In this document: positions 26,028-36,979 of the stretch, piece by piece | Layout of the letters: the number at the start of each line of letters is the position of its first letter | Numbering within the stretch: the stretch's first letter is position 1 | Assembly (NCBI GenBank): GCA_041287365.1 | Contig: JBEULL010000017.1 | Coordinates: forward strand, 1-64,000 | From: JAQVIJ01 sp041287365 | GTDB taxonomy: Bacteria > Desulfobacterota > Dissulfuribacteria > Dissulfuribacterales > DYLC01 | DNA: 64,000 nt | Direction of reading: 5' to 3' | Notes under the pieces: model-generated | What the model was told of the DNA's origin: nothing | Database searches by the model: none | What the model saw: only the letters and a program-made list of their open reading frames with translations | Made by a program: the position numbers and the translations under genes

Positions 26028-26407
26028 TGGTTTCACAACGCCATGGGTTGTCTTGAAAGAATCGGTTGCATCATGTTTTGTTATGCGCTGATTCAGTTTT
26101 ACAGCCCCATTGTCTTGTTGAAAATATTCACACAGATTCCTTAACGGTCTGATTCAGATGGCTACACAGAAGAATGTGCTTTTTGATATATATTTCATAA
26201 CTCTTTATTATTAAAATTAATTCTTTTTTTCACAATAGGACTTATTGCTTGTAGCAATGAATGACAATTCATTTTTTTCTTGACATTCCTGCAATCACCA
26301 TATTAAATAGTCCGTAATTTTGGGTCAGGCAGTATTGTTTCTCATGTTTGTTGTTTGAATCGTTGTGTGTTGTTCCCACATTAAGTCGTCATGAGGAGGG
26401 TCTGAAG
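26028..26407. other. AT-rich region upstream of the nuo operon
   Basis: No gene is supported in these 380 bp. They hold the promoter at 26280-26308 and, at 26248-26262, a small hairpin (ATTGCT facing AGCAAT). Confidence 0.5.
26280..26308 (+). promoter_or_regulatory. Sigma70-type promoter of the nuo operon
   Basis: TTGACA (26280-26285), 17 nt, then TTAAAT (26303-26308). It lies 100 bp upstream of nuoA in an AT-rich region. Confidence 0.6.
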
Positions 26408-26770
26408 ATGAGTGGGTTCGAATCCATTGTCTTGTACCTTGGTATGTCCATGATCGCCATTCTGGCTATGCTTGGTATATCGGCATTGCTGGGGCCGTTC
26501 CGCCCCAAGTCTAATAAGGCTACCACATATGAATGCGGTGTGCCCCTTTTTGAGGCGGGCATCAAACGTTATGACGTCAAATATTATCTGGTAGCTGTTC
26601 TCTTCCTGGTTTTCGATATGGAAACCGTTCTGATTTATCCCATAGCTGTTCAGTTTAAGTCTCTGGCCCAGCAGGGTTGGGGTGTCTTTTTTGAGATTTT
26701 TGTATTCGTTGCCGTGCTGTTGGCAGGACTGCTCTATGCCCTGCAAAAACGGGCTGTGGAGTGGGACTAA
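26408..26770 (+). CDS. nuoA: NADH-quinone oxidoreductase subunit A
   Basis: A 120-residue protein with three membrane helices and the diagnostic loop TYECGVPLFEAG then KYYLVAVLFLVFDMETVL. It sits at the junction of the membrane arm and quinone module of complex I. The start at 26408 is the one that gives the conserved N terminus; GAGGAGGG lies about 9 nt upstream. It is the first gene of an 11-gene operon. Confidence 0.95.
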   Translation: MSGFESIVLYLGMSMIAILAMLGISALLGPFRPKSNKATTYECGVPLFEAGIKRYDVKYYLVAVLFLVFDMETVLIYPIAVQFKSLAQQGWGVFFEIFVFVAVLLAGLLYALQKRAVEWD

Positions 26771-26783
26771 GGGGGTAATTGAG

Positions 26784-27305
26784 ATGGGTCTTAAGGCTTA
26801 TACTGGTGAAGGTTGGTTGCTGACCAAAGCGGAGGAGCTGATCAACTGGGGCCGAAAGCGTTCCCCGTGGCCGCTTCCTTATGGTACTGCCTGTTGCGGC
26901 ATAGAGATGATGTGTGCGTTGGCCGCCAGTTACGATATGGCGCGTTTCGGAGCGGAGCGCCCCAGCTTTTCGCCCCGTCAGGCCGATGTGCTCATAGAGG
27001 CAGGCACCATCACCAAGAAGATGGTGCCCATACTGAGGCGCATATATGACCAGATGGCGGAGCCCAAGTGGGTGATCGCCATGGGTGCATGTGCCTGTAC
27101 AGGCGGGGTATTTCGCACCTATTCCACCCTTCAGGGCATAAACAAGGTCATTCCTGTGGATGTATATGTGCCTGGCTGTCCTCCTCGTCCGGAGTCCCTG
27201 TTGTATGCCCTCATGAAGATTATGGAAAAGATAGAAAAAGACCATCCGCTTCGCGCTCTATTTGACCGTGAGATCGGACAGGTCGATTTGAGGAGTTGCC
27301 CATGA
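26784..27305 (+). CDS. nuoB: NADH-quinone oxidoreductase subunit B
   Basis: NuoB carries the N2 4Fe-4S cluster next to the quinone site. The ligands are Cys37-Cys38 in ACCGIEMM, the Cys in GACACTGG and PGCPPRPE. Length 173 residues. The gene overlaps nuoC by 4 nt. Confidence 0.96.
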   Translation: MGLKAYTGEGWLLTKAEELINWGRKRSPWPLPYGTACCGIEMMCALAASYDMARFGAERPSFSPRQADVLIEAGTITKKMVPILRRIYDQMAEPKWVIAMGACACTGGVFRTYSTLQGINKVIPVDVYVPGCPPRPESLLYALMKIMEKIEKDHPLRALFDREIGQVDLRSCP

Positions 27306-27859
27306 GCCTGAAAGACGAAGTGCAGAACTGTTTGGGGTCATTGGTGGTAGCTGTTTCTGAGTGTCAGGGCGATTTGAGCATAGAGGTGGCCCGTGAGAAT
27401 ATCAGGGTCGTTTTGTCCAAGTTAAAGGATGCCCCAAATCTTTCGTTTGATTTTCTCAGCGACCTTTTTGGAGTGGACAACTCAGAGTTATATAAAAAAG
27501 CGGCTGCCAAGCCTGCAAAAAAGGCCGAGGCAGAGACTGCACCGGCGGAGCCACCAAAACCCCAGGAATTCCCTCCCAGATTTGAGGTTATTTATCTTTT
27601 GTTGTCCCTCAAGACCAACAGGCGGTTACAGGTAAAAGTGCGTGTCTCTGAAGAGAAACCTGTTGTTGACAGTGTGGTGTCTTTGTTCAAGGCCGCCACA
27701 TGGCCCGAACGCGAGGTATATGACATGTATGGTATTCATTTCAACGGTCATCCGGACCTCAGGCGATTGCTCATGTGGGAGGGTTTTCCTGCGTATCCTC
27801 TGCGCAAGGACTATCCCCTGGAAGGAAGAGGGGAGGAGAGGCATCTGATCTATGAGTAA
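27302..27859 (+). CDS. nuoC: NADH-quinone oxidoreductase subunit C with Ala/Lys/Pro insert
   Basis: The C-terminal half carries the family motif WPEREVYDMYGIHFNGHPDLRRLLM. Residues about 66-92 form a low-complexity stretch rich in Ala, Lys, Pro and Glu between the N-terminal helical part and the core, which is not typical. The 185 residues include this insert. NuoC packs on NuoD near the quinone site. Confidence 0.93.
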   Translation: MSLKDEVQNCLGSLVVAVSECQGDLSIEVARENIRVVLSKLKDAPNLSFDFLSDLFGVDNSELYKKAAAKPAKKAEAETAPAEPPKPQEFPPRFEVIYLLLSLKTNRRLQVKVRVSEEKPVVDSVVSLFKAATWPEREVYDMYGIHFNGHPDLRRLLMWEGFPAYPLRKDYPLEGRGEERHLIYE

Positions 27860-28964
27860 CCACGATGATTATGTCAAGATAAATATTGGTCCTTCCCATC
27901 CGGCCATGCACGGTACGCTTCGTGTGGTGGCCTATACGGACGGTGAAACTATTGTAGAAGCTGATCCAGAAATCGGTTATCTGCATCGCGGGGTCGAGAA
28001 GCTGGGGGAGCATCTGAGTTACCACCAGTTCATCCCCATAACTGACCGCCTCAACTACTGTTCGGCTATCTGCAACAATGTCTCTTATGAAATGGCTGTT
28101 GAGAAGCTGATGGGTGTGTCGGTGCCCGAAAAGGCTCAGCTTGTCCGTATCATCATGATGGAACTGGCGAGAATAGCGGATCACCAGGTATGTATTGGTA
28201 TTCTTGGTGTGGACCTGGGTGCCTTCACTCCGTTTTTTTATCTGATCATACAGCGTGAAGAGATATACGAGATATTTGAACACTACAACGGTGCGAGACT
28301 CACCAATACCTTTGGCAGAATCGGTGGAGTGGAGGCGGATCTGCCCGCGGATTTCGAGCAGCGATGGAAGAAGCTGAAGGAAGGCATAGCCCGCGCCAAC
28401 GATGAGACCGACAAGCTTCTGACTCATAATCGTATTTGGATGGATCGTACCATCGGCGTTACGGCATTTTCTCCGGAGGATGCCCTGGCATGGGGTTTTA
28501 CAGGGCCCTGTCTCAGGGCTTGTGGTGTCAAACGGGACCTGCGTAAGGACGAGCCTTATTATATGTATAGCAGTTTTGATTTCGAGGTGCCCGTCGGCAA
28601 ATACGGGGATGTGTTCGATAGGTATATGGTCAGAATGAGAGAGATGGAAGAGTCCGTTAAAATAATTGATCAGGCGCTGAAACTGTATAAAGAGATGCCT
28701 TCCGATGCCCCTTTAATGGCAAAGGTACCTAAGATCATCAAGCCGCCGGCAGGCGAGGTCTATTCCGCTATAGAGTCTCCCAACGGTGAACTGGGCTTCT
28801 TCATCAAGAGCGATGGGTCTGACAAGCCCTATCGCATCAAGATACGGCCGCCATGCTATATGATCTATCAGGCATTTCCTGAGATGGTCAAGGGCGAGAT
28901 GATAGCGGATTTAATAGCTTGTCTTAGCAGTCTCAATATCATAGCCGGCGAACTGGATCGATAG
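27852..28964 (+). CDS. nuoD: NADH-quinone oxidoreductase subunit D
   Basis: The 49-kDa subunit forms the quinone-binding cavity. GPSHPAMHGTLR near the N terminus and the GYLHRGVEKLGE motif identify it; the C terminus ends with the conserved DPV-type region in diverged form (SSLNIIAGELDR). It overlaps nuoC by 8 nt. Length 370 residues. Confidence 0.96.
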   Translation: MSNHDDYVKINIGPSHPAMHGTLRVVAYTDGETIVEADPEIGYLHRGVEKLGEHLSYHQFIPITDRLNYCSAICNNVSYEMAVEKLMGVSVPEKAQLVRIIMMELARIADHQVCIGILGVDLGAFTPFFYLIIQREEIYEIFEHYNGARLTNTFGRIGGVEADLPADFEQRWKKLKEGIARANDETDKLLTHNRIWMDRTIGVTAFSPEDALAWGFTGPCLRACGVKRDLRKDEPYYMYSSFDFEVPVGKYGDVFDRYMVRMREMEESVKIIDQALKLYKEMPSDAPLMAKVPKIIKPPAGEVYSAIESPNGELGFFIKSDGSDKPYRIKIRPPCYMIYQAFPEMVKGEMIADLIACLSSLNIIAGELDR

Positions 28965-28977
28965 GAAGGTAGGGCTT

Positions 28978-30018
28978 ATGAATGATCTGATAATTACGCT
29001 CATAAAGGTTGTCTTTATCTGGGTCTGGGTGTTGCTCATTGCAGTGGTCATGACATGGGTGGAACGTAGGGGCGCCGCCATGATTCAGGACAGGCCCGGC
29101 CCCAATCGTGCGGGGCCGTTTGGGTTGTTGCAGCCCCTGGCAGACGGTATCAAGCTCTTTACTAAAGAGGATATCATACCTGCAAAGGCCAAAAAACTCC
29201 TCTTCATACTTGGTCCCATTCTGTTTTCTTTACCTGCGTTTTCTGCCTATGCAGTGGTTCCCTTCGGTGACAAGATCGTTTTGGGTGGGAAGGAGATCAT
29301 TTTGCAGGTGGCGGATGTCAACGTTGGTTTCTTATATATAGTCGCCCTGGGTTCCATGGCTGTTTACGGCATAGTGGTGGGTGGCTGGGCATCCAACAAT
29401 AAATATTCGATCCTTGGCGGGTTACGCGCCACTGCCCAGCTCATTTCGTACGAAGTACCCTGGGGGTTGGCCCTTCTGGCTATCGTGCTGGTGTACGGCA
29501 CCTTCAGTCTCAGGGAGATATCACTGGCACAGCAGGGGACGTTCCTCGGCATATTGCCCAATTGGGGTGTCTTCAAACAGCCCCTTGGTTTTATACTCTT
29601 TATCGTTGCAGCCTATGCAGAGGCCAATCGTGTGCCTTTCGACCTTCCTGAGGCGGAAAGCGAGATAGTCTCAGGTTATCACACGGAATACGGGTCCATG
29701 AGGCTTGGCCTTTATCTTTTTGGAGAATATGTAAATCTCTGTACGCTTTCAGCGCTTATGGTCACATTCTTTTTTGGGGCATGGCACTTGCCCTACATCG
29801 ACATGGCCTCGTTTTTGGGTCCTATTTCCTATGGGATAGCATCTTTTCTGGTCTTTTTTCTGAAGGTTTCCTTTTTCCTGTGGCTCTTTGTATGGGTCAG
29901 ATGGACCGTGCCGCGTTTCAGATATGACCAAGTCATGGGATTGGGATGGAAGGCCCTTATACCTCTGGGCTTGTTGAACCTGTTTTTGACGGCCCTGGCC
30001 ATTCAGTTGACCATTTAA
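28978..30018 (+). CDS. nuoH: NADH-quinone oxidoreductase subunit H
   Basis: This eight-helix membrane subunit links the quinone site to the proton path. WVERRGAAMIQDRPGPNRAGPFGLLQPLADGIKLFTKED and the EANRVPFDLPEAESE loop are standard. Length 346 residues. Confidence 0.96.
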   Translation: MNDLIITLIKVVFIWVWVLLIAVVMTWVERRGAAMIQDRPGPNRAGPFGLLQPLADGIKLFTKEDIIPAKAKKLLFILGPILFSLPAFSAYAVVPFGDKIVLGGKEIILQVADVNVGFLYIVALGSMAVYGIVVGGWASNNKYSILGGLRATAQLISYEVPWGLALLAIVLVYGTFSLREISLAQQGTFLGILPNWGVFKQPLGFILFIVAAYAEANRVPFDLPEAESEIVSGYHTEYGSMRLGLYLFGEYVNLCTLSALMVTFFFGAWHLPYIDMASFLGPISYGIASFLVFFLKVSFFLWLFVWVRWTVPRFRYDQVMGLGWKALIPLGLLNLFLTALAIQLTI

Positions 30019-30028
30019 GGAGTGTATT

Positions 30029-30706
30029 ATGGCAAAGCCGGTTGTGGAAAAAAGATATAAATTGTCCGAGCAGGTCTATCTATGGGAGCTCATCAAGGGT
30101 ATGGGGCTCACATGGAAGCATTTCATATTCAATGTCAAGGCATCGTTCAGGCCGGAGCCGCACACCATTCCAACCTGTTGGCAGTATCCTGAAGATAGGC
30201 GTCCTATCGCCCCAAATTTCAGGGGCGCTCATATGCTGATGTTGGACGAAGAAGGCAGAGAGAAGTGCGTGGGTTGCGGAATGTGTGCCAAGATATGCCC
30301 TGCCAACTGCATAACGGTAGAGAATGCCAAGGTTCCAGAGGGTGAGGAAGGCAAATATGCCGGCAAGACCTATTCCAAGACCTTTACCATAGATTGGCTG
30401 CGTTGCATCTTTTGCGGTTTTTGCGAGGAAAACTGTCCCAAGGGCGCTCTGATGCTGGGGCCTGAATACGAACTTGCCCGCTACATCCCTGAGGAATGTA
30501 TGGCGGATAAATCCATGTTGCTGGCCAATTTTCATAAGGCCAAACAGGAAGGCAAGTTGAGGCCTCCCAGAGAGCCTGTCCCTGTAGTTGGAGCAGCAGC
30601 AAAGTCCGGCGAAGAGAAGCCTGCTGCATCAGCGGATGAGAAGGGTGAGAAGCCTGCCGCAAAGCCTAAGGCGGCTGTAAAGGCAAAACCTAAGGCGGCT
30701 AAGTAA
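30029..30706 (+). CDS. nuoI: NADH-quinone oxidoreductase subunit I with Lys/Ala/Pro tail
   Basis: Two 4Fe-4S motifs, CVGCGMCAKICP and CIFCGFCEENCP, carry electrons to NuoB. The last 45 residues or so are a low-complexity tail rich in Lys, Ala and Pro that goes beyond the usual end. It could be a docking site for an electron donor since the NADH module is not encoded here. Length 225 residues. Confidence 0.94.
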   Translation: MAKPVVEKRYKLSEQVYLWELIKGMGLTWKHFIFNVKASFRPEPHTIPTCWQYPEDRRPIAPNFRGAHMLMLDEEGREKCVGCGMCAKICPANCITVENAKVPEGEEGKYAGKTYSKTFTIDWLRCIFCGFCEENCPKGALMLGPEYELARYIPEECMADKSMLLANFHKAKQEGKLRPPREPVPVVGAAAKSGEEKPAASADEKGEKPAAKPKAAVKAKPKAAK

Positions 30707-30787
30707 CACGATCGGCCCTGTGTTGATGAATATGGCATTCCTGCTGCAATCTTGATAGTCCGTGAATCTTTTAGAGGGAGTGAGTCT

Positions 30788-31285
30788 ATGGACATATATT
30801 TCTGGTTTTTCGCTCTGGTAGCCGTTGCCTCCGGTATATTTATGGTGACAGCTAGAGAGCCGTTGCCTGGTGCATTGGGTCTGCTGACAACCTTTATCTC
30901 ATTGGCCTCTCTGTATCTGCATCTGCATGCGCCTCTGGTAGCCATCTTTCAGATTACCATATATGCAGGCGCTATTCTGGTGCTGGTGGTCTTCGTCATC
31001 ATGCTTCTCATGACTCCGGATGAAGAATTGAGCGTGAGGCAATACAACCTGTCTTATAAATCCATGGGTGCGATAGCAGGTGTGGCAATGACCGCTCTTT
31101 TGCTCGTGGGAGTGAGAGGAATTGCATGTATCGTGGGCGAAAAGGCCATGCCGAGTGATTTTGGTCAGCCCGGTCTCATAGGCAAGCTGCTTTATTCGGA
31201 TTTTTTGCTGCATTTTGAGGTGGTGTCCGTGTTGTTGCTGGTGGCATTGGTGGGCGCCATCTATATATCGAAGCGTAATCTATAG
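30788..31285 (+). CDS. nuoJ: NADH-quinone oxidoreductase subunit J
   Basis: A 165-residue membrane protein with five helices. ALGLLTTFISLASLYLHLHAPLVAIFQITIYAGAILVLVVFVIML is typical of NuoJ. The ATG at 30788 has AGAGGGAG upstream; an upstream in-frame start lacks conservation. Confidence 0.92.
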   Translation: MDIYFWFFALVAVASGIFMVTAREPLPGALGLLTTFISLASLYLHLHAPLVAIFQITIYAGAILVLVVFVIMLLMTPDEELSVRQYNLSYKSMGAIAGVAMTALLLVGVRGIACIVGEKAMPSDFGQPGLIGKLLYSDFLLHFEVVSVLLLVALVGAIYISKRNL

Positions 31286-31297
31286 GGAGGCCGGTCA

Positions 31298-31606
31298 ATG
31301 GTAGCCGTTACACTCAATCACTACATATTGCTCGCTTCAGTGCTGTTCGGCATCGGAGCCATAGGATTTGTGACCAGAAGAAATGCCATCATACTGTTTA
31401 TGTCCGTGGAGTTGATGCTGAATGCAGTCAATCTGATGCTGGTGGCCTTTTCACGCTTCAAGGCGGACATGGCCGGTCAGGTCATGGTACTTTTCATATA
31501 TGCTGTGGCTGCGGCTGAAGTGGCTGTGGGCCTTGCGATTCTGATATCTCTCTTCCGCCATGTGAAGGGAGTGGACATCAATCGTTTCAATCTGTTGAAG
31601 CATTGA
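31298..31606 (+). CDS. nuoK: NADH-quinone oxidoreductase subunit K
   Basis: A 102-residue, three-helix subunit with the conserved membrane glutamates in SVELMLNAVNLM and AAAEVAVGLAI that serve in proton translocation. Confidence 0.95.
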   Translation: MVAVTLNHYILLASVLFGIGAIGFVTRRNAIILFMSVELMLNAVNLMLVAFSRFKADMAGQVMVLFIYAVAAAEVAVGLAILISLFRHVKGVDINRFNLLKH

Positions 31607-31632
31607 AAAGGGGTTAATTTAGGGGGAGCTGC

Positions 31633-33618
31633 ATGGATAATTTTCTTTTCTTGATACCACTTATGCCGCTTTTGGGTTTTATCCTGAACGGCCTGTTCGG
31701 TAAGCGTCTGGGCAAGGCCTTTGTCTCCTATGTGGGCTGTGCCAGTGTGGGCATCGCCTTTGCCGTAGCCGCATGGATGGCCTTGGAGCTTTTTCACCGG
31801 CCGGTCGAGGCAAGGCATATCAGTCAGGTACTCTGGACATGGATGGCCGTGGGTGATTTCAATGTAAATCTTGCCTTGATGATGGATCAGCTCTCCTGTG
31901 TCATGATTCTGGTGGTGACAGGAGTCGGTTTTCTGATTCACATCTACAGTACCGGTTATATGCACGAAGACGAGTCTTACTGGCGCTATTTCGCCTACCT
32001 CAACATGTTTGTGTTCTTCATGATCATGTTGGTGTTGGGCGCCAATTATGTCGTGATGTTCGTGGGCTGGGAAGGTGTGGGCCTGGCATCCTATCTGCTC
32101 ATCGGCTTCTGGTACAAGGGAAACGCAAATGCCGATGCAGGCAAAAAGGCCTTTGTGGTCAATAGAATCGGTGACTTTGGATTTATTTTGGGCATGTTCC
32201 TGATGTTCTGGACCTTTGGCTCCCTGTCCTATGACGAGGTCTTCAAGTCTGCCTATCAGCTCTATTCTCTGGGTGAGATACACATCAACGACCCAATTCT
32301 CGTGGCCATATGTATTCTGTTTTTCGTAGGCGCTACAGGTAAGTCAGCCCAGATTCCTCTTTATGTGTGGTTGCCGGATGCCATGGCAGGCCCGACCCCT
32401 GTTTCCGCTCTCATACATGCAGCCACCATGGTGACAGCCGGTGTGTATATGGTAGCCCGTTCCAATATCCTCTACACCCTGTCGCCAACGGCCCTGCTGG
32501 TTGTGGGTACCGTGGCGGCGTTTACGGCACTGATGGCTGCCACAATGGGTATTTTGCAGAACGATATCAAGCGGGTGCTGGCCTATTCCACTGTGAGCCA
32601 GTTGGGTTATATGTTCATCGGCGTCGGTGTCACTGCCTACTGGGCAGGCATATTTCATCTCATGACTCATGCCTTTTTCAAGGCCTGTCTGTTTCTGTGT
32701 TCAGGTTCTGTCATACATGCCATGGGCGGCGAACAGGATATGCGCAAAATGGGCGGCTTGGCCTCGAAGATGCCCATTACCTATGCCACAATGCTCATAG
32801 CCACCATAGCCATTGCAGGTATTCCGCCTTTTGCGGGCTTTTTCAGCAAGGATGAGATACTCTGGAAGGCCTTTACATTTCCTTACTTTCCTGTGATGGG
32901 TAAGGTGATCTGGTTCATGGGCGCCCTTGGCGCAGGTATCACCGCCTTCTATATGTTCAGGCTCATCTTCATGACCTTTCACGGCAAGTTTCGTGGTACT
33001 CACGAGCAGGAGCATCATCTCCATGAATCACCTCTTTCCATGACAGGACCGCTCATGATCCTGGCATTTCTCTCTCTTGTAGGCGGCTGGCTGGGTATTC
33101 CGCATCTGATCGGAGAACAGTTGGGCGGCCATATCCCCAATATATTGGAGCACTTTCTGGAGCCGGTTTTTGCCAATTCCGAACATGTGCTGGCAACGGT
33201 TGTTCCTGCAGCCCATTATGCCCATGCAGCGGAGTGGAGTTTGATGGCCTTGTCTGTAGCCATAGCGTGTTGCGGCATATTCGGTGCATTTTATGTGTAT
33301 TCCATGCGTTTTCCGGAACTGCCCGCCCGTTTGGCCGAGGTATATGCTCTACACTACCGTGTGGTCTATAATAAATATTATGTGGACGAGATATATCACA
33401 TACTCGTGGTCATGCCCATCTATTATCTCTCCGTATTCCTGTGGAAGGTTGTGGATGCATTTGTGATAGATGGAGTGGGCATCAACGGTCAGGCCTGGCT
33501 GGTGCAGCGTTTTGCCAGGGCCGGAGGTTTTGTGCATAACGGCTATCTGCAGACCTACGCCGCATTCATGATGGTGGGTCTGGTGTGTATCCTGTATTAT
33601 TTCTTGCAGTTGAGATGA
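31633..33618 (+). CDS. nuoL: NADH-quinone oxidoreductase subunit L
   Basis: The distal antiporter-like proton pump. STGYMHEDESYWRYFAYLN, WEGVGLASYLLIGFW and LPDAMAGPTPVSALIHAATMVTAG are present. The 661 residues include the long C-terminal lateral helix. Confidence 0.96.
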   Translation: MDNFLFLIPLMPLLGFILNGLFGKRLGKAFVSYVGCASVGIAFAVAAWMALELFHRPVEARHISQVLWTWMAVGDFNVNLALMMDQLSCVMILVVTGVGFLIHIYSTGYMHEDESYWRYFAYLNMFVFFMIMLVLGANYVVMFVGWEGVGLASYLLIGFWYKGNANADAGKKAFVVNRIGDFGFILGMFLMFWTFGSLSYDEVFKSAYQLYSLGEIHINDPILVAICILFFVGATGKSAQIPLYVWLPDAMAGPTPVSALIHAATMVTAGVYMVARSNILYTLSPTALLVVGTVAAFTALMAATMGILQNDIKRVLAYSTVSQLGYMFIGVGVTAYWAGIFHLMTHAFFKACLFLCSGSVIHAMGGEQDMRKMGGLASKMPITYATMLIATIAIAGIPPFAGFFSKDEILWKAFTFPYFPVMGKVIWFMGALGAGITAFYMFRLIFMTFHGKFRGTHEQEHHLHESPLSMTGPLMILAFLSLVGGWLGIPHLIGEQLGGHIPNILEHFLEPVFANSEHVLATVVPAAHYAHAAEWSLMALSVAIACCGIFGAFYVYSMRFPELPARLAEVYALHYRVVYNKYYVDEIYHILVVMPIYYLSVFLWKVVDAFVIDGVGINGQAWLVQRFARAGGFVHNGYLQTYAAFMMVGLVCILYYFLQLR

Positions 33619-33666
33619 GAAGGGTTGATTTAATAACGTATAAATAAGCACAAAGAGGGCTCGGAC

Positions 33667-35244
<1,578 letters not shown>

Positions 35245-35282
35245 TGGTGTATGCCAATTTTAAGTGAGCAAGGAGAGAAGAT

Positions 35283-36809
35283 ATGTTCAGCTTAAGTGAG
35301 CTCTGGAAAATAACCGGTGGACAGCTCATCCTTTTATTTTTTGCCTTTGTGCTGATGTTTGTCGATCTGTATTGCTTTCAAAAGGATGCGCCCGAAAAGC
35401 GTATGAACAAAATGGGCTGGCTGGCGGTCATCGGTATTTTGGCGGCCTTGGGCCATGTGGTTTATCGCGAATGGGATTTGACTCAGGTGGTCTTTATGGG
35501 TGTATTCTCCATGGAGAAATATACCGCATTTCTGGTGGTGACAACGCTTATAGCCGGTCTGATTGCGACCCTGATAGGTATCGGGTATGCGCAAAACAAT
35601 CAGATCATTCGAACCGAGTATTTTACCCTCTCTATCTTCGGTCTTTATGGTGCGGTTGCTATGTTGCAGTCTATTGATCTGCTCATGATGTTCATCGCCC
35701 TTGAGATCATGTCTATTGCGGTCTATGTCCTGGCTGGTTTTCTGAAAAAGGACCAGAGGTCACAGGAGGGGGCCCTCAAGTATTTTCTGCTTGGCAGTTT
35801 TGGTTCCGCATTTTTCCTTTTTGGGGTTGTGCTGTTGTACGGTGTCAGCGGCAGCGTGAATCTGTCTCAGATAGCCAAGGTGATCGCTGCAGAACCTCTG
35901 AACAGACCGGAGATATTGGTGGCCATGGCAATGATTATGGCCGGTTTGTTTTTTAAGATGGCGCTGGTGCCTTTCCATATGTGGACGCCTGATGTTTACG
36001 AAGGCAGCCCCTCTGCTGTGACCGGTTATATGGCCACTGTGGTTAAGGCCGTGGCCTTCGGGGCCTTTGTGAAGGTGTTTTTTGTGATTTTTACCCCCCT
36101 ACTCGCTGGCAGTGGGGAGCCGATTTTCCAGGGGGTCAGCAGTCTTTCTGCATTGTCGGTTTATTGGAAGCCTGTTGTGTGGTGGATAGCCCTTCTTACC
36201 ATGTTTTTCGGCAATCTCATCGCTGTATCTCAGCAGAATGTCAAACGTATGCTGGCATATTCTTCGGTTGCCCATGCCGGCTACATGGCTTTGGGTATTT
36301 TGGCAGACAATGGTGAAGGCCGCATGGCCATCCTTTTCTATCTTCTGGCCTATACATTTATGAATCTTGGTGCCTTCGGTGTCTTGTATGTCATAGACGG
36401 TAAAGAACGCCAGGCCCAGGAGCTGGAAGATTATCGCGGATTGGCTTATGTCAGACCTGGTCTGGCATTTTTGATGTCATTGTTCCTGGTATCCATGGCA
36501 GGGCTTCCGCCCACTGTAGGTTTCATCGCCAAGTTTTATCTCTTTGCAGCTATCATAAAGGAGGGCTATTTTTTGTTGGCCGCCTTGGGTATTCTTACGA
36601 GCGCTATAGGAGCCTATTACTATCTGAGGGTAATCTACATGCTTTATATGAAGGAGCCTGCGCATGAGGTGGTGCCGGGTAGGGTCAATCTTGCTACATA
36701 CCTGGCCATCATCATAGCGGCTATTAGCGTATTATATCTGGGGATATTGCCTTCTAATGTGGCAAAGCTGGCAGACGTGGCCCAAAGCACTCTGTCATTT
36801 GTCTTCTGA
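35283..36809 (+). CDS. nuoN: NADH-quinone oxidoreductase subunit N
   Basis: The third antiporter-like subunit, with MFIALEIMSIAVYVLAGF, FKMALVPFHMWTPDVYEGSPSAVTGYMA and YSSVAHAGYMALG. Length 508 residues. It closes the operon, which lacks nuoE, nuoF and nuoG. Confidence 0.96.
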   Translation: MFSLSELWKITGGQLILLFFAFVLMFVDLYCFQKDAPEKRMNKMGWLAVIGILAALGHVVYREWDLTQVVFMGVFSMEKYTAFLVVTTLIAGLIATLIGIGYAQNNQIIRTEYFTLSIFGLYGAVAMLQSIDLLMMFIALEIMSIAVYVLAGFLKKDQRSQEGALKYFLLGSFGSAFFLFGVVLLYGVSGSVNLSQIAKVIAAEPLNRPEILVAMAMIMAGLFFKMALVPFHMWTPDVYEGSPSAVTGYMATVVKAVAFGAFVKVFFVIFTPLLAGSGEPIFQGVSSLSALSVYWKPVVWWIALLTMFFGNLIAVSQQNVKRMLAYSSVAHAGYMALGILADNGEGRMAILFYLLAYTFMNLGAFGVLYVIDGKERQAQELEDYRGLAYVRPGLAFLMSLFLVSMAGLPPTVGFIAKFYLFAAIIKEGYFLLAALGILTSAIGAYYYLRVIYMLYMKEPAHEVVPGRVNLATYLAIIIAAISVLYLGILPSNVAKLADVAQSTLSFVF

Positions 36810-36833
36810 GAGGTTCGATTGTTTTGTTGAAGT

Positions 36834-36861
36834 GCCGAGATGAAATTTCTCGGCTTTTTTT
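36834..36861 (+). terminator. Rho-independent terminator of the nuo operon
   Basis: GCCGAGA (36834-36840) pairs with TCTCGGC (36848-36854), with a 7-nt loop and a T run directly after. Confidence 0.9.
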
Positions 36862-36905
36862 GTAAAAAGAACAGATTGTGCGTAAAATTACTTGAAGTGG
36901 ACAGG

Positions 36906-36924
36906 TTTATAAGTTACTTATAAA
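36906..36924 (+). promoter_or_regulatory. Perfect 9-bp palindrome, candidate operator
   Basis: TTTATAAGT and ACTTATAAA are exact inverted repeats around one base. The site is 55 bp before the ribosome binding site of the Tat ferredoxin gene, and TATATA follows about 15 nt later. The regulator is unknown. Confidence 0.55.
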
Positions 36925-36979
36925 AGCTTAAAGATAATATATAGATTGAATTCAGTATGTTGAATTTTTGGAGGACGCA

